Shown: positions 7,718 through 16,933 of the stretch, in pieces
How positions within the stretch are numbered: the first letter of the stretch is position 1
Layout of the letters: each line of letters opens with the position of its first letter
NCBI RefSeq assembly: GCF_001839655.2
Contig: NZ_CP056087.1
Coordinates: 3,472,001-3,536,000, forward strand
Length of the DNA stretch: 64,000 nucleotides
From: Pseudomonas argentinensis
GTDB taxonomy: Bacteria; Pseudomonadota; Gammaproteobacteria; Pseudomonadales; Pseudomonadaceae
Reading direction: 5' to 3'
The notes under the pieces: model-generated
The model's input: the letters and a program-made list of their open reading frames with translations, nothing else
Told to the model about the DNA's origin: nothing
The model's database searches: none
Translations under genes and position numbers: made by a program

Positions 7718-8544
7718 GAAGTCTCTTCGCGCTCGCTGGTGGACGGGTCATCCGCAGCGTTAGAGACCGTTTGCGGCGCATCGGGGTTCGACTCATCGGC
7801 CTCGCGCGCCAGATCATCGAAGTCGGTTTTCAGGCCCTGCTCCATGGCATCGAGCTCGGCCAGCAGCGAGCCAAAGCTGGTTTCGGCCTTGCCCTGGGCG
7901 TCGGCGTCCGGCTCGGAATCTTCGTCCGCCAGGGCCAGATCGGCGCGCGCCTGCAGGCTCTGTGGCACGGCCGGGTCATCGTCGTCCTGGGCCAGGATCG
8001 GCTCGGGCTCCAACTCGCGTAGCGCCGCCAGGGGTGGCAGCTCGTCGAGGTTCTTCAGGTTGAAGTGATCGAGAAAACCCTTGGTGGTGGCGAACATGGC
8101 CGGCCGACCGGGCACGTCGCGGTAGCCGACCACGCGAATCCACTCGCGCTCCTGCAGGGTCTTGACGATCTGGCTGTTCACCGCCACCCCGCGGATCTCC
8201 TCGATCTCGCCACGGGTGATCGGCTGCCGGTAGGCGATCAGTGCCAGGGTTTCCAGCATGGCCCGCGAGTAGCGCTGCGGGCGCTCTTCCCAGAGGCGGC
8301 CGACCCAGGGCGAGAAGGTATCGCGAATCTGCAGGCGATAACCGGAGGCCACTTCCTTGAGCTCGAAGGCGCGGCCCTTGCAACTGCCGCCGAGAATGGC
8401 CAGCGCCTTGCGAAACACATCGGCCTCGGGGCGCTCGGCTTCCTCGAACAACTCCATGATCCGCTCGAACGACAGCGGCTTGCCCGAGGCCAGCAGCAGG
8501 CCTTCGAGCAAGGTGGAGAGTTGCTTGGGATCGGACAGATTCAT
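7714..8544 (-). CDS. scpB: Segregation and condensation protein ScpB
   Basis: A 276-residue protein with the two winged-helix domains of ScpB (LSTLLEGLLLASGKPLSFERIMELF, then RAMLETLALIAYRQPITRGEIEEIRGVAVNSQIVKTLQEREWI). ScpB dimers bind ScpA, the SMC kleisin, to form the condensin-like complex that organises the chromosome. The C-terminal 80 residues are acidic and of low complexity, an extension common in Pseudomonas. It lies 47 bases after scpA and overlaps the DUF1289 gene. No smc is in the window. Confidence 0.92.
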   Translation of the reverse strand: MNLSDPKQLSTLLEGLLLASGKPLSFERIMELFEEAERPEADVFRKALAILGGSCKGRAFELKEVASGYRLQIRDTFSPWVGRLWEERPQRYSRAMLETLALIAYRQPITRGEIEEIRGVAVNSQIVKTLQEREWIRVVGYRDVPGRPAMFATTKGFLDHFNLKNLDELPPLAALRELEPEPILAQDDDDPAVPQSLQARADLALADEDSEPDADAQGKAETSFGSLLAELDAMEQGLKTDFDDLAREADESNPDAPQTVSNAADDPSTSEREETS

Positions 8545-8591
8545 GGACGGGACATACCGAGCGCGGCCGTAAAAGCGGCGAGTCTAGCAGT

Positions 8592-9437
8592 TCATTCGAA
8601 CGCGCTGTCGCCCTCTTCCACGCCTGCCACGCGCAGGCGCACGTGCACGGCGGCAAACGCCTCGTTCTGCACCAGCTCGACCAGCGATTCCTTGACCAGT
8701 TCGAGAATCGCCATGAAGGTCACCACCACGCCAAGGCGCCCTTCCTCGGCGGTGAACAGCTGCACGAACGGCACGAAGGCGCCGTCCTTGAGGCGGTCGA
8801 GCACGTCGCCCATACGCTCGCGGGTGGACAGCGCCTCGCGGCTGACCTGGTGGCTTTCGAACATGTCGGCGCGGCGCAGCACTTCGGCCATGGAGACCAA
8901 GAGTTCCTGCAAATCTACCGTCGGCAGCAGCTTGCGCGCCCGCGCCTCGGGCGCCTCGACCCGCGGCACGATCAGGTCGCGGCCCACCCGCGGCAGGGCA
9001 TCGATGCCTTCGGCGGCGGCCTTGAAACGCTCGTATTCGAGCAGGCGTCGAATCAGCTCGGCGCGCGGGTCGTCCTCCTCTTCTTCGGCCTCTGCCGAGC
9101 GCGGCAGCAGCATGCGCGACTTGATCTCGGCGAGCATGGCGGCCATCACCAGGTACTCGGCGGCCAGCTCCAGGCGCACCGTGTGCATCAGCTCGACGTA
9201 ACCCATGTACTGGCGGGTGATCTCCGCCACCGGGATGTCCAGCACGTCGATGTTCTGCTTGCGGATCAGGTAGAGCAGCAGGTCCAGCGGTCCTTCGAAG
9301 GCCTCGAGAAACACTTCCAGGGCATCCGGCGGGATGTACAGGTCGACGGGCAGCTCGGTGAGCGCCTCGCCATAGACCATGGCGAACGGCAGCTCCTGCT
9401 GGGCACCGGCCTGGCTGTCGACGGTCTCGCTGGCCAT
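8592..9437 (-). CDS. scpA: Segregation and condensation protein ScpA (kleisin)
   Basis: A 281-residue kleisin. The N-terminal domain has EGPLDLLLYLIRKQNIDVLDIPVAEITRQYM, the helical bundle that contacts the SMC neck. An acidic linker (SAEAEEEEDDPRAE) and a C-terminal winged helix that contacts the SMC head follow. It bridges SMC and ScpB. The gene follows a YciO-family gene with only four bases between them, so the leftward group PHP-yciO-scpA-scpB-DUF1289 looks like one operon. Confidence 0.92.
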   Translation of the reverse strand: MASETVDSQAGAQQELPFAMVYGEALTELPVDLYIPPDALEVFLEAFEGPLDLLLYLIRKQNIDVLDIPVAEITRQYMGYVELMHTVRLELAAEYLVMAAMLAEIKSRMLLPRSAEAEEEEDDPRAELIRRLLEYERFKAAAEGIDALPRVGRDLIVPRVEAPEARARKLLPTVDLQELLVSMAEVLRRADMFESHQVSREALSTRERMGDVLDRLKDGAFVPFVQLFTAEEGRLGVVVTFMAILELVKESLVELVQNEAFAAVHVRLRVAGVEEGDSAFE

Positions 9438-9441
9438 CGAA

Positions 9442-10071
9442 TCAGCGCCACTCGGCGAACGGAGACGGGTCGCCGCAGCCGACGCGAATCACCTCCGGCT
9501 CGTCGTCCAGCAGGCTGATCACCGTGGAGGCCTCCAGGCCGCCAAAGCCGCCATCGATGATCAGGTCCACCTGATGCTCGAGCATCTGGCGCATCTCGTA
9601 AGGGTCGCTCATCGGCAGGTCTTCACCAGGCAGGATCAGGCTGACACTCATCATCGGCTCGCCGAGTTCCTCGAGCAGCGCCGCAGCGATGGGATGGCTG
9701 GGCAGCCGCAGGCCGATGGTGCGCCGCTTGGGGTGCAGCAGCATGCGCGGCACTTCCCGGGTGGCGTTGAGAATGAAGGTGTACGGCCCCGGCGTGTGGT
9801 TTTTCAGCAGCCGAAAGGCGGCGGTGTCGACCTTGGCGAAGGTGCTGAGCTGCGACAGGTCGCGGCACACCAGGGTGAAGTTGTGCTTGTCATCGAGCTG
9901 ACGCAGGCGGCGGATGCGCTCCATGGCGTTCTTGGCGCCCATCTGGCAGCCCACCGCGTAGGACGAGTCGGTCGGATAGACCACCACGCCGCCATTGCGG
10001 ATGATGTCGACCGCCTGCTTGATCAGACGGGCCTGGGGGCTTTCCGGGTGGATCTGAAAAAACTGGCTCAT
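9442..10071 (-). CDS. yciO: YciO family Sua5/YrdC-type protein
   Basis: A 209-residue YrdC-fold protein (VVVYPTDSSYAVGCQMG, TPGPYTFILNATREVPRML, TIGLRLPSHPIAAALL). Its closest relatives are YciO rather than TsaC/Sua5, judged by length and neighbourhood. Sua5/TsaC makes threonylcarbamoyl-AMP for tRNA t6A; YciO has the same fold, but its physiological role is less clear. Proximity to the PHP protein mirrors E. coli, where yciO and yciV adjoin. Confidence 0.85.
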   Translation of the reverse strand: MSQFFQIHPESPQARLIKQAVDIIRNGGVVVYPTDSSYAVGCQMGAKNAMERIRRLRQLDDKHNFTLVCRDLSQLSTFAKVDTAAFRLLKNHTPGPYTFILNATREVPRMLLHPKRRTIGLRLPSHPIAAALLEELGEPMMSVSLILPGEDLPMSDPYEMRQMLEHQVDLIIDGGFGGLEASTVISLLDDEPEVIRVGCGDPSPFAEWR

Positions 10072-10083
10072 GGCTAATGACTC

Positions 10084-10947
10084 TCAAACGGCTTCGTACG
10101 AGGGCGCGCAGCCGAAACGCGTCCATAACGGGGAAAGGTCATCGGGCAGCGGCCGGTACAGGCCCAGCTCCGACCAGTCGCCAGGGGCGTGGAAGTCGCT
10201 GCCGACGCTGGCCAGCAGGCCGAACTCACGCGCCAGGATCGCCAGGCCACCGACCTGCTCGGCCGGCTGCATGCCGTTGACCACTTCCAGCGCATGGCCG
10301 CCTGCCGCGGCGAAGGCCGTCACCAGCCTGCGGCGCTTGCTGCGTGTGAAATCGTACTGCCAGGGGTGGGCGAGGCTGATCCATGCGTTGGACTGGCGCA
10401 GCGTCTCGAGCGTTTCATCTAATGTGGGCCAGTGCTGCTTGACATCGCCGAGCTTGCCGGAGCCCAGCCATTTGCGAAAGGCGTCGGCGCGATCCTTGAC
10501 GAAGCCGCCGCGCACCAGGAACTCCGCGAAGTGCGGGCGCGCCGGCGCGTTGTCGCTTTCGCCCTGGGCCTGCTGAATGGCCCGCGCCCCTTCCAGCGCC
10601 CCCTCCATGCCCTTGAGCGCCAGGCGCCGGGAAATCTCCTCGGCGCGCAGCCAGCGCCCCTGGTGCAGATCGGCGATGGCCCGGCGCAAGGCCGGTGCTT
10701 CGCTGTCGAAGGCGTAGCCCAGCACATGGATGGTCGCCCCGCCCCAGATACAGGACAGCTCGATGCCATTGACCAGTTGCACGCCCAGCTCGCTTGCCGT
10801 GGCGCGGGCCTCAGCGAGCCCTTCGAGGGTGTCGTGGTCGGTCAACGCCAGCATGGTGACGCCACGCCCGTGTGCCCGCGCGACCACCTCGCCAGGCGGC
10901 AGGGCACCATCCGAAGCGGTGCTGTGGCAATGAAGATCAACCTGCAT
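10084..10947 (-). CDS. rnm: PHP-domain phosphoesterase, RNase AM (YciV) family
   Basis: A 287-residue PHP protein. It starts with the metal-binding [11 protein letters not shown] and continues with TDHD and GSDFHAPG, the conserved His/Asp set. In E. coli the homologue (YciV, RNase AM) has been reported as a 5' to 3' exonuclease that matures 5' ends of rRNAs and also acts on 3',5'-bisphosphonucleotides. Sequence and the yciO-scpA neighbourhood support that assignment. It is the first gene of the leftward operon; the divergent yciI gene begins about 120 bases away. Confidence 0.85.
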   Translation of the reverse strand: MQVDLHCHSTASDGALPPGEVVARAHGRGVTMLALTDHDTLEGLAEARATASELGVQLVNGIELSCIWGGATIHVLGYAFDSEAPALRRAIADLHQGRWLRAEEISRRLALKGMEGALEGARAIQQAQGESDNAPARPHFAEFLVRGGFVKDRADAFRKWLGSGKLGDVKQHWPTLDETLETLRQSNAWISLAHPWQYDFTRSKRRRLVTAFAAAGGHALEVVNGMQPAEQVGGLAILAREFGLLASVGSDFHAPGDWSELGLYRPLPDDLSPLWTRFGCAPSYEAV

Positions 10948-11068
10948 AAGGGGCGCTTTCCCGACGATTCATGTTTGTTATTATGCCGCGGCCGGCAGAT
11001 TCTTGCCCGCTATCGCGCTGTTTCTCGCCTCTTTCTCGCGGTTTACCGCCTGGCCCACAAGGACCGAC

Positions 11069-11368
11069 ATGCTCTACGCCATCATCGCCACCGACGTGGA
11101 AAACTCCCTCGAGCTTCGCCTCTCCGTTCGTCCCGCTCACCTGGCTCGCCTGGAACAGCTGAAAAGCGAAGGCCGCCTGGTGCTGGCCGGCCCCAACCCG
11201 GCCATCGACAGCAACGACCCGGGCCCGGCGGGTTTCACCGGCAGCCTGATCGTCGCCGAGTTCGAATCGCTGGAAGCGGCCAAGGTCTGGGCCAACGCCG
11301 ACCCGTTCCGCACCGCGGGGGTTTACGCCGAGGTGGTGGTCAAGCCCTTCAAGCACGTACTGCCGTAA
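11069..11368 (+). CDS. YciI family protein
   Basis: A 99-residue protein of the YciI/YCII family, related to the alpha+beta barrel muconolactone-isomerase fold ([58 protein letters not shown]). The conserved His of RPAHL and the Asp of ADPF are the presumed active-site pair. The function is unknown. The start at 11069 has AAGGA upstream. In several gammaproteobacteria the gene adjoins a septation protein (yciB/ispZ); that gene is not seen here. Confidence 0.85.
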   Translation: MLYAIIATDVENSLELRLSVRPAHLARLEQLKSEGRLVLAGPNPAIDSNDPGPAGFTGSLIVAEFESLEAAKVWANADPFRTAGVYAEVVVKPFKHVLP

Positions 11369-11389
11369 TCGGGAATCGTCATCGCCGCC

Positions 11390-12073
11390 ATGAATGAGCT
11401 GCTGTTGATCGACGACGACGTCGAGCTCTGTGACCTGCTGGCCAGCTGGCTGGCCCAGGAAGGCTTCCAGGTCACCGCCCGTCACGATGGCCGGGGCGCG
11501 CGCCAGGCACTGGCACGAAACACCCCGGACGCCGTGGTGCTGGACGTGATGCTGCCCGATGGCAGCGGCCTGGAGCTGCTCAAGCAACTGCGCAGCGAGC
11601 ACCCGGACTTGCCGGTGCTGATGCTTTCGGCCCGTGGCGAACCCCTGGACCGCATTCTCGGCCTGGAGCTGGGCGCCGACGACTACCTGGCCAAACCCTG
11701 CGACCCCCGCGAGCTGACCGCGCGCCTGCGCGCCGTGCTACGGCGCAGCCTGCCACCGGCTGTATCCAGCCAGATCGAGCTGGGCGACCTGCGCTTCAGC
11801 CCGGCCCGTGGCGTGGCGGCGTTGGGCGCCGAGGGTCAGGAGATCGTGCTGACCCTCTCCGAAAGCCGGGTGCTCGAAGCGCTGCTCAAGCAGCCCGGCG
11901 AGCCGGTGGACAAGCAGGCGCTCGCCCAACTGGCCCTGGGCCGCAAGCTGACCCTCTACGACCGCAGCCTGGACATGCACGTCAGCAACCTGCGCAAGAA
12001 GATCGGCCCGCACGCCGATGGTCGCCCGCGTATCGTGGCGCTGCGTGGCCGTGGCTACTACTACGCGAGCTGA
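11390..12073 (+). CDS. cpxR: OmpR-family response regulator CpxR
   Basis: A 227-residue response regulator. The receiver domain has the acidic pocket DDD (8-10), the phospho-acceptor Asp52 in VVLDVMLPDG, and Lys in AKPCDP. The C-terminal winged helix (about 130-227) ends LRGRGYYYAS. Gene order, a Spy-like gene and then a sensor kinase, is that of P. aeruginosa cpxR-PA3205-cpxS. The Cpx system senses envelope protein stress and controls folding factors and, in P. aeruginosa, MexAB-OprM. TTTAC boxes after the gene suggest it controls its own operon. Confidence 0.85.
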   Translation: MNELLLIDDDVELCDLLASWLAQEGFQVTARHDGRGARQALARNTPDAVVLDVMLPDGSGLELLKQLRSEHPDLPVLMLSARGEPLDRILGLELGADDYLAKPCDPRELTARLRAVLRRSLPPAVSSQIELGDLRFSPARGVAALGAEGQEIVLTLSESRVLEALLKQPGEPVDKQALAQLALGRKLTLYDRSLDMHVSNLRKKIGPHADGRPRIVALRGRGYYYAS

Positions 12074-12076
12074 GCA

Positions 12077-12132
12077 TTTACACAGTACGGTCTCTCTTTA
12101 CCCTGCCTTTACCTTGGCTGACTGCGCCTTAC
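12077..12132. promoter_or_regulatory. Phased TTTAC boxes, probable CpxR sites before spy
   Basis: TTTAC occurs at 12077, 12097 and 12108, and CTTAC at 12128, giving spacings of 20, 11 and 20 bases. The central pair is TTTAC-N6-TTTAC. On the other strand this reads GTAAA-N6-GTAAA, close to the known CpxR half-site arrangement. The cluster lies in the 121-base gap between cpxR and the Spy-like gene, a classic CpxR target. Confidence 0.6.
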
Positions 12133-12194
12133 CTTGAACGCCCTAATCTGGGCACATCCGGCAACTGGCCGGTTTCGAGACAAGGAGAAACACC

Positions 12195-12605
12195 ATGCGC
12201 AAGACCATGACCGCCCTGCTCCTCGCCATGACCCTGCCGACCCTGGCCATGGCCGCTCCCGGTGGCGAGCACCGCCCAGGCGGCCCGGGCCCCGGCCCAC
12301 GCATGTTCCATGAGCTGGACCTGAGCAAGGAACAGCAACGCCAGGTTCACAAGCTGATGGGCGAGCAGAGAAAGAACGACCGCGAACTGACCCAGCGCTA
12401 CCTGGACAAGCTGCCAGAAGCCGACAGGAAGGCCCTGGACAGCGAGCGCAAGGCCTCCCGCGACAAGCAGCAAAGCGCCATTCGCGCCGTGCTCACGCCC
12501 GAGCAAAAGAAGACCTTCGACGAGCAGGTCGCCAAGATGAAGGAACGTAAAGCCGACCGCGAAGCCTTCGAAGCCTGGAAAGCCGAGCACAAGAAAGCGG
12601 GCTGA
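12195..12605 (+). CDS. Spy/CpxP-like periplasmic protein (LTXXQ family)
   Basis: A 136-residue exported protein. A signal peptide (about 1-20, ending AMA) is followed by a Gly/Pro/His-rich stretch and a charged helical region with LSKEQQRQVHKLM and the LTPEQKKTFDEQ motif that defines Spy/CpxP proteins. Family members are periplasmic chaperones or Cpx feedback inhibitors. Its place between cpxR and cpxS and the upstream TTTAC boxes point to that role. AAGGAG lies nine bases before the ATG. Confidence 0.85.
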   Translation: MRKTMTALLLAMTLPTLAMAAPGGEHRPGGPGPGPRMFHELDLSKEQQRQVHKLMGEQRKNDRELTQRYLDKLPEADRKALDSERKASRDKQQSAIRAVLTPEQKKTFDEQVAKMKERKADREAFEAWKAEHKKAG

Positions 12606-12607
12606 TC

Positions 12608-12622
12608 CTAGGGTCTGTTGCC
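12608..12622 (+). repeat. Solo end of a CTAGGGTCTGTTGCC-type element
   Basis: CTAGGGTCTGTTGCC directly follows the Spy-like stop codon and matches the terminal repeat of the element at 22676-22946, as deduced from its right end. No partner end was found nearby, so this is a remnant or a chance match. A similar solo end is at 20844. Confidence 0.45.
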
Positions 12623-12707
12623 CTGACGCTGGCCGTGATCGCGGCCAGCCCGTTACCCGCCTGCGTCATTCATCTGGCGCAGGCTTTTGCCGTTTGAGGA
12701 GTCTCCT

Positions 12708-14033
12708 GTGCGCTCATTGTTCTGGCGGATCTTTGGCAGTTTCTGGCTGGCGATCGCCCTGGTCGCCGGCCTGTCCATGCTGCTCGGCCGCGCCCTGAAT
12801 CAGGACGCCTGGATCCTCAAACAGCACCCGGGCCTGGAAGACCTGCCGGCGCAATGGGTACAGGCCTTCGAGAAAGACGGCCCCAAGGCTGCGCAGGATC
12901 TGCTGGAGAAACGCAAACGGCGTTTTCGCATCGACACCCAGGTACTGACCGACGCCGGCCAGCCGGCCATTCGCGGTACCTTCCCGCCGCGGGCCGCCGC
13001 CCTGGAAGAACGTAGCAAAGGCGACAAACGCCTGCCCTGGCGGCGCCTGACCACCGATTACACCAGCCCGACAAGTGGCGAAACCTACCTGTTCATCTAC
13101 CGTATTCCGCACCCGGAGCTGGACGCCTGGCACCGCGGCAGCCTGCTGTGGCCGCTTAGCGCTCTGGGTATCGCGCTGGTGGTGCTGACCCTGCTGAGCC
13201 TGTTGCTGACCCTGTCCATCACCCGCCCGCTGGATCGCCTGCGCGGTGCCGTGCATGACCTGGGACAGACCGCCTACCAGCAGCACAGCCTGGCACGCCT
13301 GGCCAGCCGGCGCGACGAGCTGGGGGTGCTGGCCAATGACTTCAACCGCATGGGCGCCCGCCTGCAGGACCTGATCGGCAGCCAGCGCCAGTTGCTGCGT
13401 GACGTTTCCCACGAGCTGCGCTCGCCCCTCGCCCGCCTGCGCATCGCCCTGGCCCTGGCCGAGCGCGCCGAGCCGGCCGAACGTGAAAAACTCTGGCCGC
13501 GCCTGACCCGTGAATGTGATCGCCTGGAAGACCTGATCAGCGAAATCCTCACCCTCGCCCGCCTCGACGCCGAGCCTGGCACCGTCCAGCCCATCGACCT
13601 GGCGCAACTGGCCGCCAAGCTGCGCGAGGACATGGCCCTCGGTCACCCGCACCAGCAGCTCGACGTCAGCCTGCAGCCGGGCATGCACCTGCACGGCTGG
13701 CCGGCAATGATCGAGCGCGCCCTGGATAACCTGCTGCGCAATGCCCTGCGCTTCAACCCGGATGGCCAGCCGATCGAACTGAATGTCGTGCGCCGCGGCA
13801 ACGAAGCGCACCTGGAGGTTCGCGACCATGGCCTCGGCGTGGCTGGCGAATACCTCGGCCAACTGGGCGAACCCTTCTTCCGCGCCCCCGGCCAGGCGGC
13901 AGCCGGCCACGGCCTGGGGCTGGCCATCACCCGCCGCGCCGCCGAACGCCATGGCGGCCGCCTGCAACTGCAAAACCACCCGGACGGCGGTTTCAGCGCC
14001 AGGCTGATCCTGCCGTTGGAAACGGCGGTTTAG
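12708..14033 (+). CDS. cpxS: Sensor histidine kinase CpxS (CpxA-type)
   Basis: A 441-residue membrane kinase. One membrane helix (about 5-25), a periplasmic sensor region, a second helix (about 145-168) and HAMP lead into a HisKA domain with DVSHELRSPLARLR (His235). The ATPase domain has N (LDNLLRNALRFNP), G1 (DHGLGVAG) and G2 (GHGLGLAITR) boxes. It should phosphorylate CpxR at Asp52. The start is the GTG at 12708, preceded by GAGGAG with a six-base gap. It is separated from spy by about 100 bases and is probably cotranscribed. Confidence 0.85.
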   Translation: MRSLFWRIFGSFWLAIALVAGLSMLLGRALNQDAWILKQHPGLEDLPAQWVQAFEKDGPKAAQDLLEKRKRRFRIDTQVLTDAGQPAIRGTFPPRAAALEERSKGDKRLPWRRLTTDYTSPTSGETYLFIYRIPHPELDAWHRGSLLWPLSALGIALVVLTLLSLLLTLSITRPLDRLRGAVHDLGQTAYQQHSLARLASRRDELGVLANDFNRMGARLQDLIGSQRQLLRDVSHELRSPLARLRIALALAERAEPAEREKLWPRLTRECDRLEDLISEILTLARLDAEPGTVQPIDLAQLAAKLREDMALGHPHQQLDVSLQPGMHLHGWPAMIERALDNLLRNALRFNPDGQPIELNVVRRGNEAHLEVRDHGLGVAGEYLGQLGEPFFRAPGQAAAGHGLGLAITRRAAERHGGRLQLQNHPDGGFSARLILPLETAV

Positions 14034-14081
14034 CCTTCCACCACCAGCCTAATGATGGCGCAAGCGGCCACTCGAAGATCC

Positions 14082-14151
14082 CTGTGGGAGCGGGCGGGGA
14101 CGCCTAGTCCACGCCCGCGAGTTCGCGCGCATGGCGCGCTCCCACGCAGGG
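14082..14151. repeat. Inverted pair of REP palindromes
   Basis: CTGTGGGAGCGGGC at the left and GCGCGCTCCCACGCAG at the right are inverted copies around an ACGCCCGCGAGTTCGCGCGC core. This is the usual paired REP arrangement. It lies between the convergent cpxS and nitroreductase genes, where REP pairs often sit, and may act as a transcription barrier. Confidence 0.75.
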
Positions 14152-14190
14152 TCGCCAATGCATCTCACCCGGTACAAAGCGGGCTGGAAA

Positions 14191-14763
14191 TCACGCCTGA
14201 GCCTTGCCCGTCCAGCCGCGGACGAATTCGTCGACATTCGCCGTCGGCGCCTCACGCAACTCGCGCTGCGGCGTGCCCAGGTACAGATAGCCGATCACCT
14301 GCTCGTTGGCCGCCAGGCCAAGGCCGGCGTCCACCACGGCGTCGTGGGACAGTTCGCCCGTGCGCCACACCGCGCCGATGCCCTGGGCATAGGCGGCGAG
14401 CAGGATGCCCTGGGCAGCGCAGCCGGCGGCCAGCACCTGCTCCTGGGCCGGCACCTTGGGATGTTCCTGGATACGGGCGATGACCACTATCATCAAGGGT
14501 GCGCGCAGCGGCATGTTGCGCGCCTTGGTCAGTGCCTCCTCGTCAGCGTCCGGGTACTTGTTGGCAATCGCCTCGGCGTACAGTTCGCCAAGGGCATGGC
14601 GCGCGTCCCCTTCGACGGTTAGAAATCGCCAGGGGCGCAGCTGACCATGATCGGGCGCACGCAGTGCGGCCTGGAACAGGCGCTCGCGCTGCTCGGCGGT
14701 CGGCGCCGGTTCGATCAGGCGCGGCGCGGAAACACGGTTGATCAGCGCTTCGAGGGCATCCAT
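14191..14763 (-). CDS. Nitroreductase family protein (YdjA-like)
   Basis: A 190-residue flavin nitroreductase (RVSAPRLIEPAP, APDHGQLRPWRFLTVEG, AAGCAAQGILLAAYAQGIGAVW, GYLYLG). APDHGQLRPWRF is the FMN-binding segment of the YdjA branch, the smallest NAD(P)H nitroreductases. The physiological substrate is unknown. The start is the ATG with GGAGATGA upstream; a reading to 14802 adds a segment without a ribosome site. It is convergent with cpxS across a REP pair. Confidence 0.85.
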   Translation of the reverse strand: MDALEALINRVSAPRLIEPAPTAEQRERLFQAALRAPDHGQLRPWRFLTVEGDARHALGELYAEAIANKYPDADEEALTKARNMPLRAPLMIVVIARIQEHPKVPAQEQVLAAGCAAQGILLAAYAQGIGAVWRTGELSHDAVVDAGLGLAANEQVIGYLYLGTPQRELREAPTANVDEFVRGWTGKAQA

Positions 14764-14877
14764 CGACTCATCTCCAGAGAAAAGAGCCGCGATTCTAACC
14801 AATGCCTGAGCGGCGCGCCTTCGCCGCCCGCAGCCGCGTGTAGCCTTGAGCCCAGCGAAACCCGGGAACGTGCCCGC

Positions 14878-15249
14878 CTACGCCACCCGATCCGGCGACA
14901 GCTCCGGCTGCAGGGGCGGCGTCAGCGGCGGCAGGCCGTAGGCCTTGCGGGCATCGTCGCAGCGCGGATTGTGCACGCCATTGACCCAGGACGCCTCGAA
15001 TTCGCGGCAGGTGCTGGAGCGCTGCTCGTAGAGCGTGCAGCGCGTGCCCTGGCCGACATCGCCGAGCAGCGCGTTGCAGCGTGCCGGCTTGATGTCGGTG
15101 CCGCGCATGGCGACGCGATGGGGGGTGATCTGGATGACCTGCTCGTCCGGCACGCTGCCGCCGGCGGATTGGCACTCGCCCCAGAAGAAGGACACACGAA
15201 AATACGCGCAGCAGGCGCCGCACGTGAGACAAGGATTGCTTTCGGACAT
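14878..15249 (-). CDS. YkgJ family cysteine-cluster protein
   Basis: A 123-residue protein with eight or more cysteines, beginning NPCLTCGACCAYFRVSFFW and continuing with RCNALLGDVGQGTRCTLYEQRSSTCREFEASW. This spacing is the YkgJ/UPF0153 signature, thought to bind zinc or an iron-sulfur cluster. The function is unknown. It stands alone on the minus strand, divergent from trkH. Confidence 0.85.
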   Translation of the reverse strand: MSESNPCLTCGACCAYFRVSFFWGECQSAGGSVPDEQVIQITPHRVAMRGTDIKPARCNALLGDVGQGTRCTLYEQRSSTCREFEASWVNGVHNPRCDDARKAYGLPPLTPPLQPELSPDRVA

Positions 15250-15415
15250 GATGAGAGGGCTCAGAAACCGGCAAGGGCCGGCACCTGGCCGCGTATTCTA
15301 TGCACTGCCAGCCACTTGTAAAGGGGCCCGAGAGCGCCTGACGACGGGCGTGCGGGCAGGTTTACAGCGGTGCAGGCACAGGTAGAATGGCGCCACTTTT
15401 TCGCGGATAAAACCG

Positions 15416-16870
15416 ATGGCCTGGCCGACCCTACGACTCATCGCGTTCATCAATGGCATTTTCCTGATCACCCTGGCCATTGGCATGATCGGCCCGATGT
15501 TCACCCTGTTCGTCTTCGACCGTGCCGAGCAGGTGAGCCCCTTCGCCTGGTCCAGCCTGATCACCTTTGTCGCCGGGCTGTCGATGATCGCCCGCGGCAG
15601 GCCCAGGGACGTTCACCTGCGCCCCCGCGACATGTACCTGCTGACGGTGTCGAGCTGGCTGATGGTGTGCATCTTCGCCGCCCTGCCGTTCATGTTCACC
15701 CAGCACATGAGCTACACCGACGCCTTCTTCGAAAGCATGTCGGGCATCACCGCCACCGGCGCCACGGTGCTGATCGGCCTGGACAACATGTCGCCGGGCA
15801 TCCTGATCTGGCGCTCGATGCTGCATTGGCTCGGCGGTATCGGCTTTATCGCCATGGCGGTGGCGATTCTGCCCATGCTGCGCATCGGCGGCATGCGCCT
15901 GTTCCAGACCGAGTCCTCGGACCGCTCCGACAAGGTCATGCCGCGCTCGCACATGGTCGCCAAGTACATGGCTGTGGCCTATTTCGGCATCAGCCTGCTC
16001 GGTTGCCTGGCCTTCTGGCTGGCCGGCATGAGTTTCTTCGATGCGATCAACCACAGCATGTCGGCGATTTCCACGGGCGGCTTCTCCACCTCGGACCTGT
16101 CCCTGGCCAAATGGACGCAGCCGGCCGTGCACTGGGTCGCCGTGGTGCTGATGATTCTCGGCAGCCTGCCGTTCGTGCTCTACGTCTCGACCTTGCGTGG
16201 CAACTACGGCGCCGTGCTGGGCGATCAGCAGGTGCGCGGCTTTCTCGGCATTCTTCTGAGCGTCTGGCTGAGCATGGGCACCTGGTATTACTTCACCACC
16301 GACCTGCACTGGCTCGATGCCCTGCGCCACGTGGCCGTCAACGCCACCTCGGTGATGACAACCACCGGCTTCGCCTTGGGCGACTACTCGCTGTGGGGCG
16401 GTTTCGCGGGCATGCTGTTCTTCTACCTGGGCTTTATCGGCGGCTGCTCGGGCTCCACGGCCGGCGGCCTGAAGATCTTTCGTTTCCAGGTCGCCTACAT
16501 CCTGCTCAAGGCCAACCTGATGCAACTGGTGCACCCCCGTGCGGTGATCAAGCAGCAGTACAACCGCCACCGCCTGGACGAGGATATCGTCCGCTCGATC
16601 CTGACCTTCTCGTTCTTCTTCACCATCATCATCGCCGTGCTGGCCCTGGCCCTGACCCTCTGCGGTCTGGACTGGATCACCGCCCTGAGCGGCGCCGCCA
16701 GTACCGTCGCCGGCGTCGGCCCGGGCATGGGGCCGATCATCGGCCCGGCCGGCAACTATGCCAGCCTGCCGGACATGGCCAAATGGTTGCTGACCCTGGG
16801 CATGTTGCTGGGCCGCCTGGAAATCCTTACCGTGCTGGTGCTGCTGATGCCGGCGTTCTGGCGGCACTGA
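15416..16870 (+). CDS. trkH: Trk potassium uptake protein TrkH
   Basis: A 484-residue membrane protein, the usual TrkH length, with four repeated pore units. Selectivity-filter-like segments include SGITATGATVL, SAISTGGFST, TTTGFALGDY and AGVGPGMGP. It forms the K+ channel subunit that works with cytosolic TrkA, which is not in the window. It follows divergently from the YkgJ gene; no ribosome site is strong, but the ATG directly before AWPTLRL is the natural start. Confidence 0.92.
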   Translation: MAWPTLRLIAFINGIFLITLAIGMIGPMFTLFVFDRAEQVSPFAWSSLITFVAGLSMIARGRPRDVHLRPRDMYLLTVSSWLMVCIFAALPFMFTQHMSYTDAFFESMSGITATGATVLIGLDNMSPGILIWRSMLHWLGGIGFIAMAVAILPMLRIGGMRLFQTESSDRSDKVMPRSHMVAKYMAVAYFGISLLGCLAFWLAGMSFFDAINHSMSAISTGGFSTSDLSLAKWTQPAVHWVAVVLMILGSLPFVLYVSTLRGNYGAVLGDQQVRGFLGILLSVWLSMGTWYYFTTDLHWLDALRHVAVNATSVMTTTGFALGDYSLWGGFAGMLFFYLGFIGGCSGSTAGGLKIFRFQVAYILLKANLMQLVHPRAVIKQQYNRHRLDEDIVRSILTFSFFFTIIIAVLALALTLCGLDWITALSGAASTVAGVGPGMGPIIGPAGNYASLPDMAKWLLTLGMLLGRLEILTVLVLLMPAFWRH

Positions 16871-16933
16871 CCCTGTTGCTGCGGAGGATCTCGGCCTAGA
16901 CTCTGCTGACATAACAACAACAGGAAGCCGCCG

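Noticed and set aside
6008..8068. A 686-codon rightward frame over rluB and scpB
   Set aside because: It is the antisense shadow of rluB and scpB, whose leftward proteins carry clear family motifs and catalytic residues.
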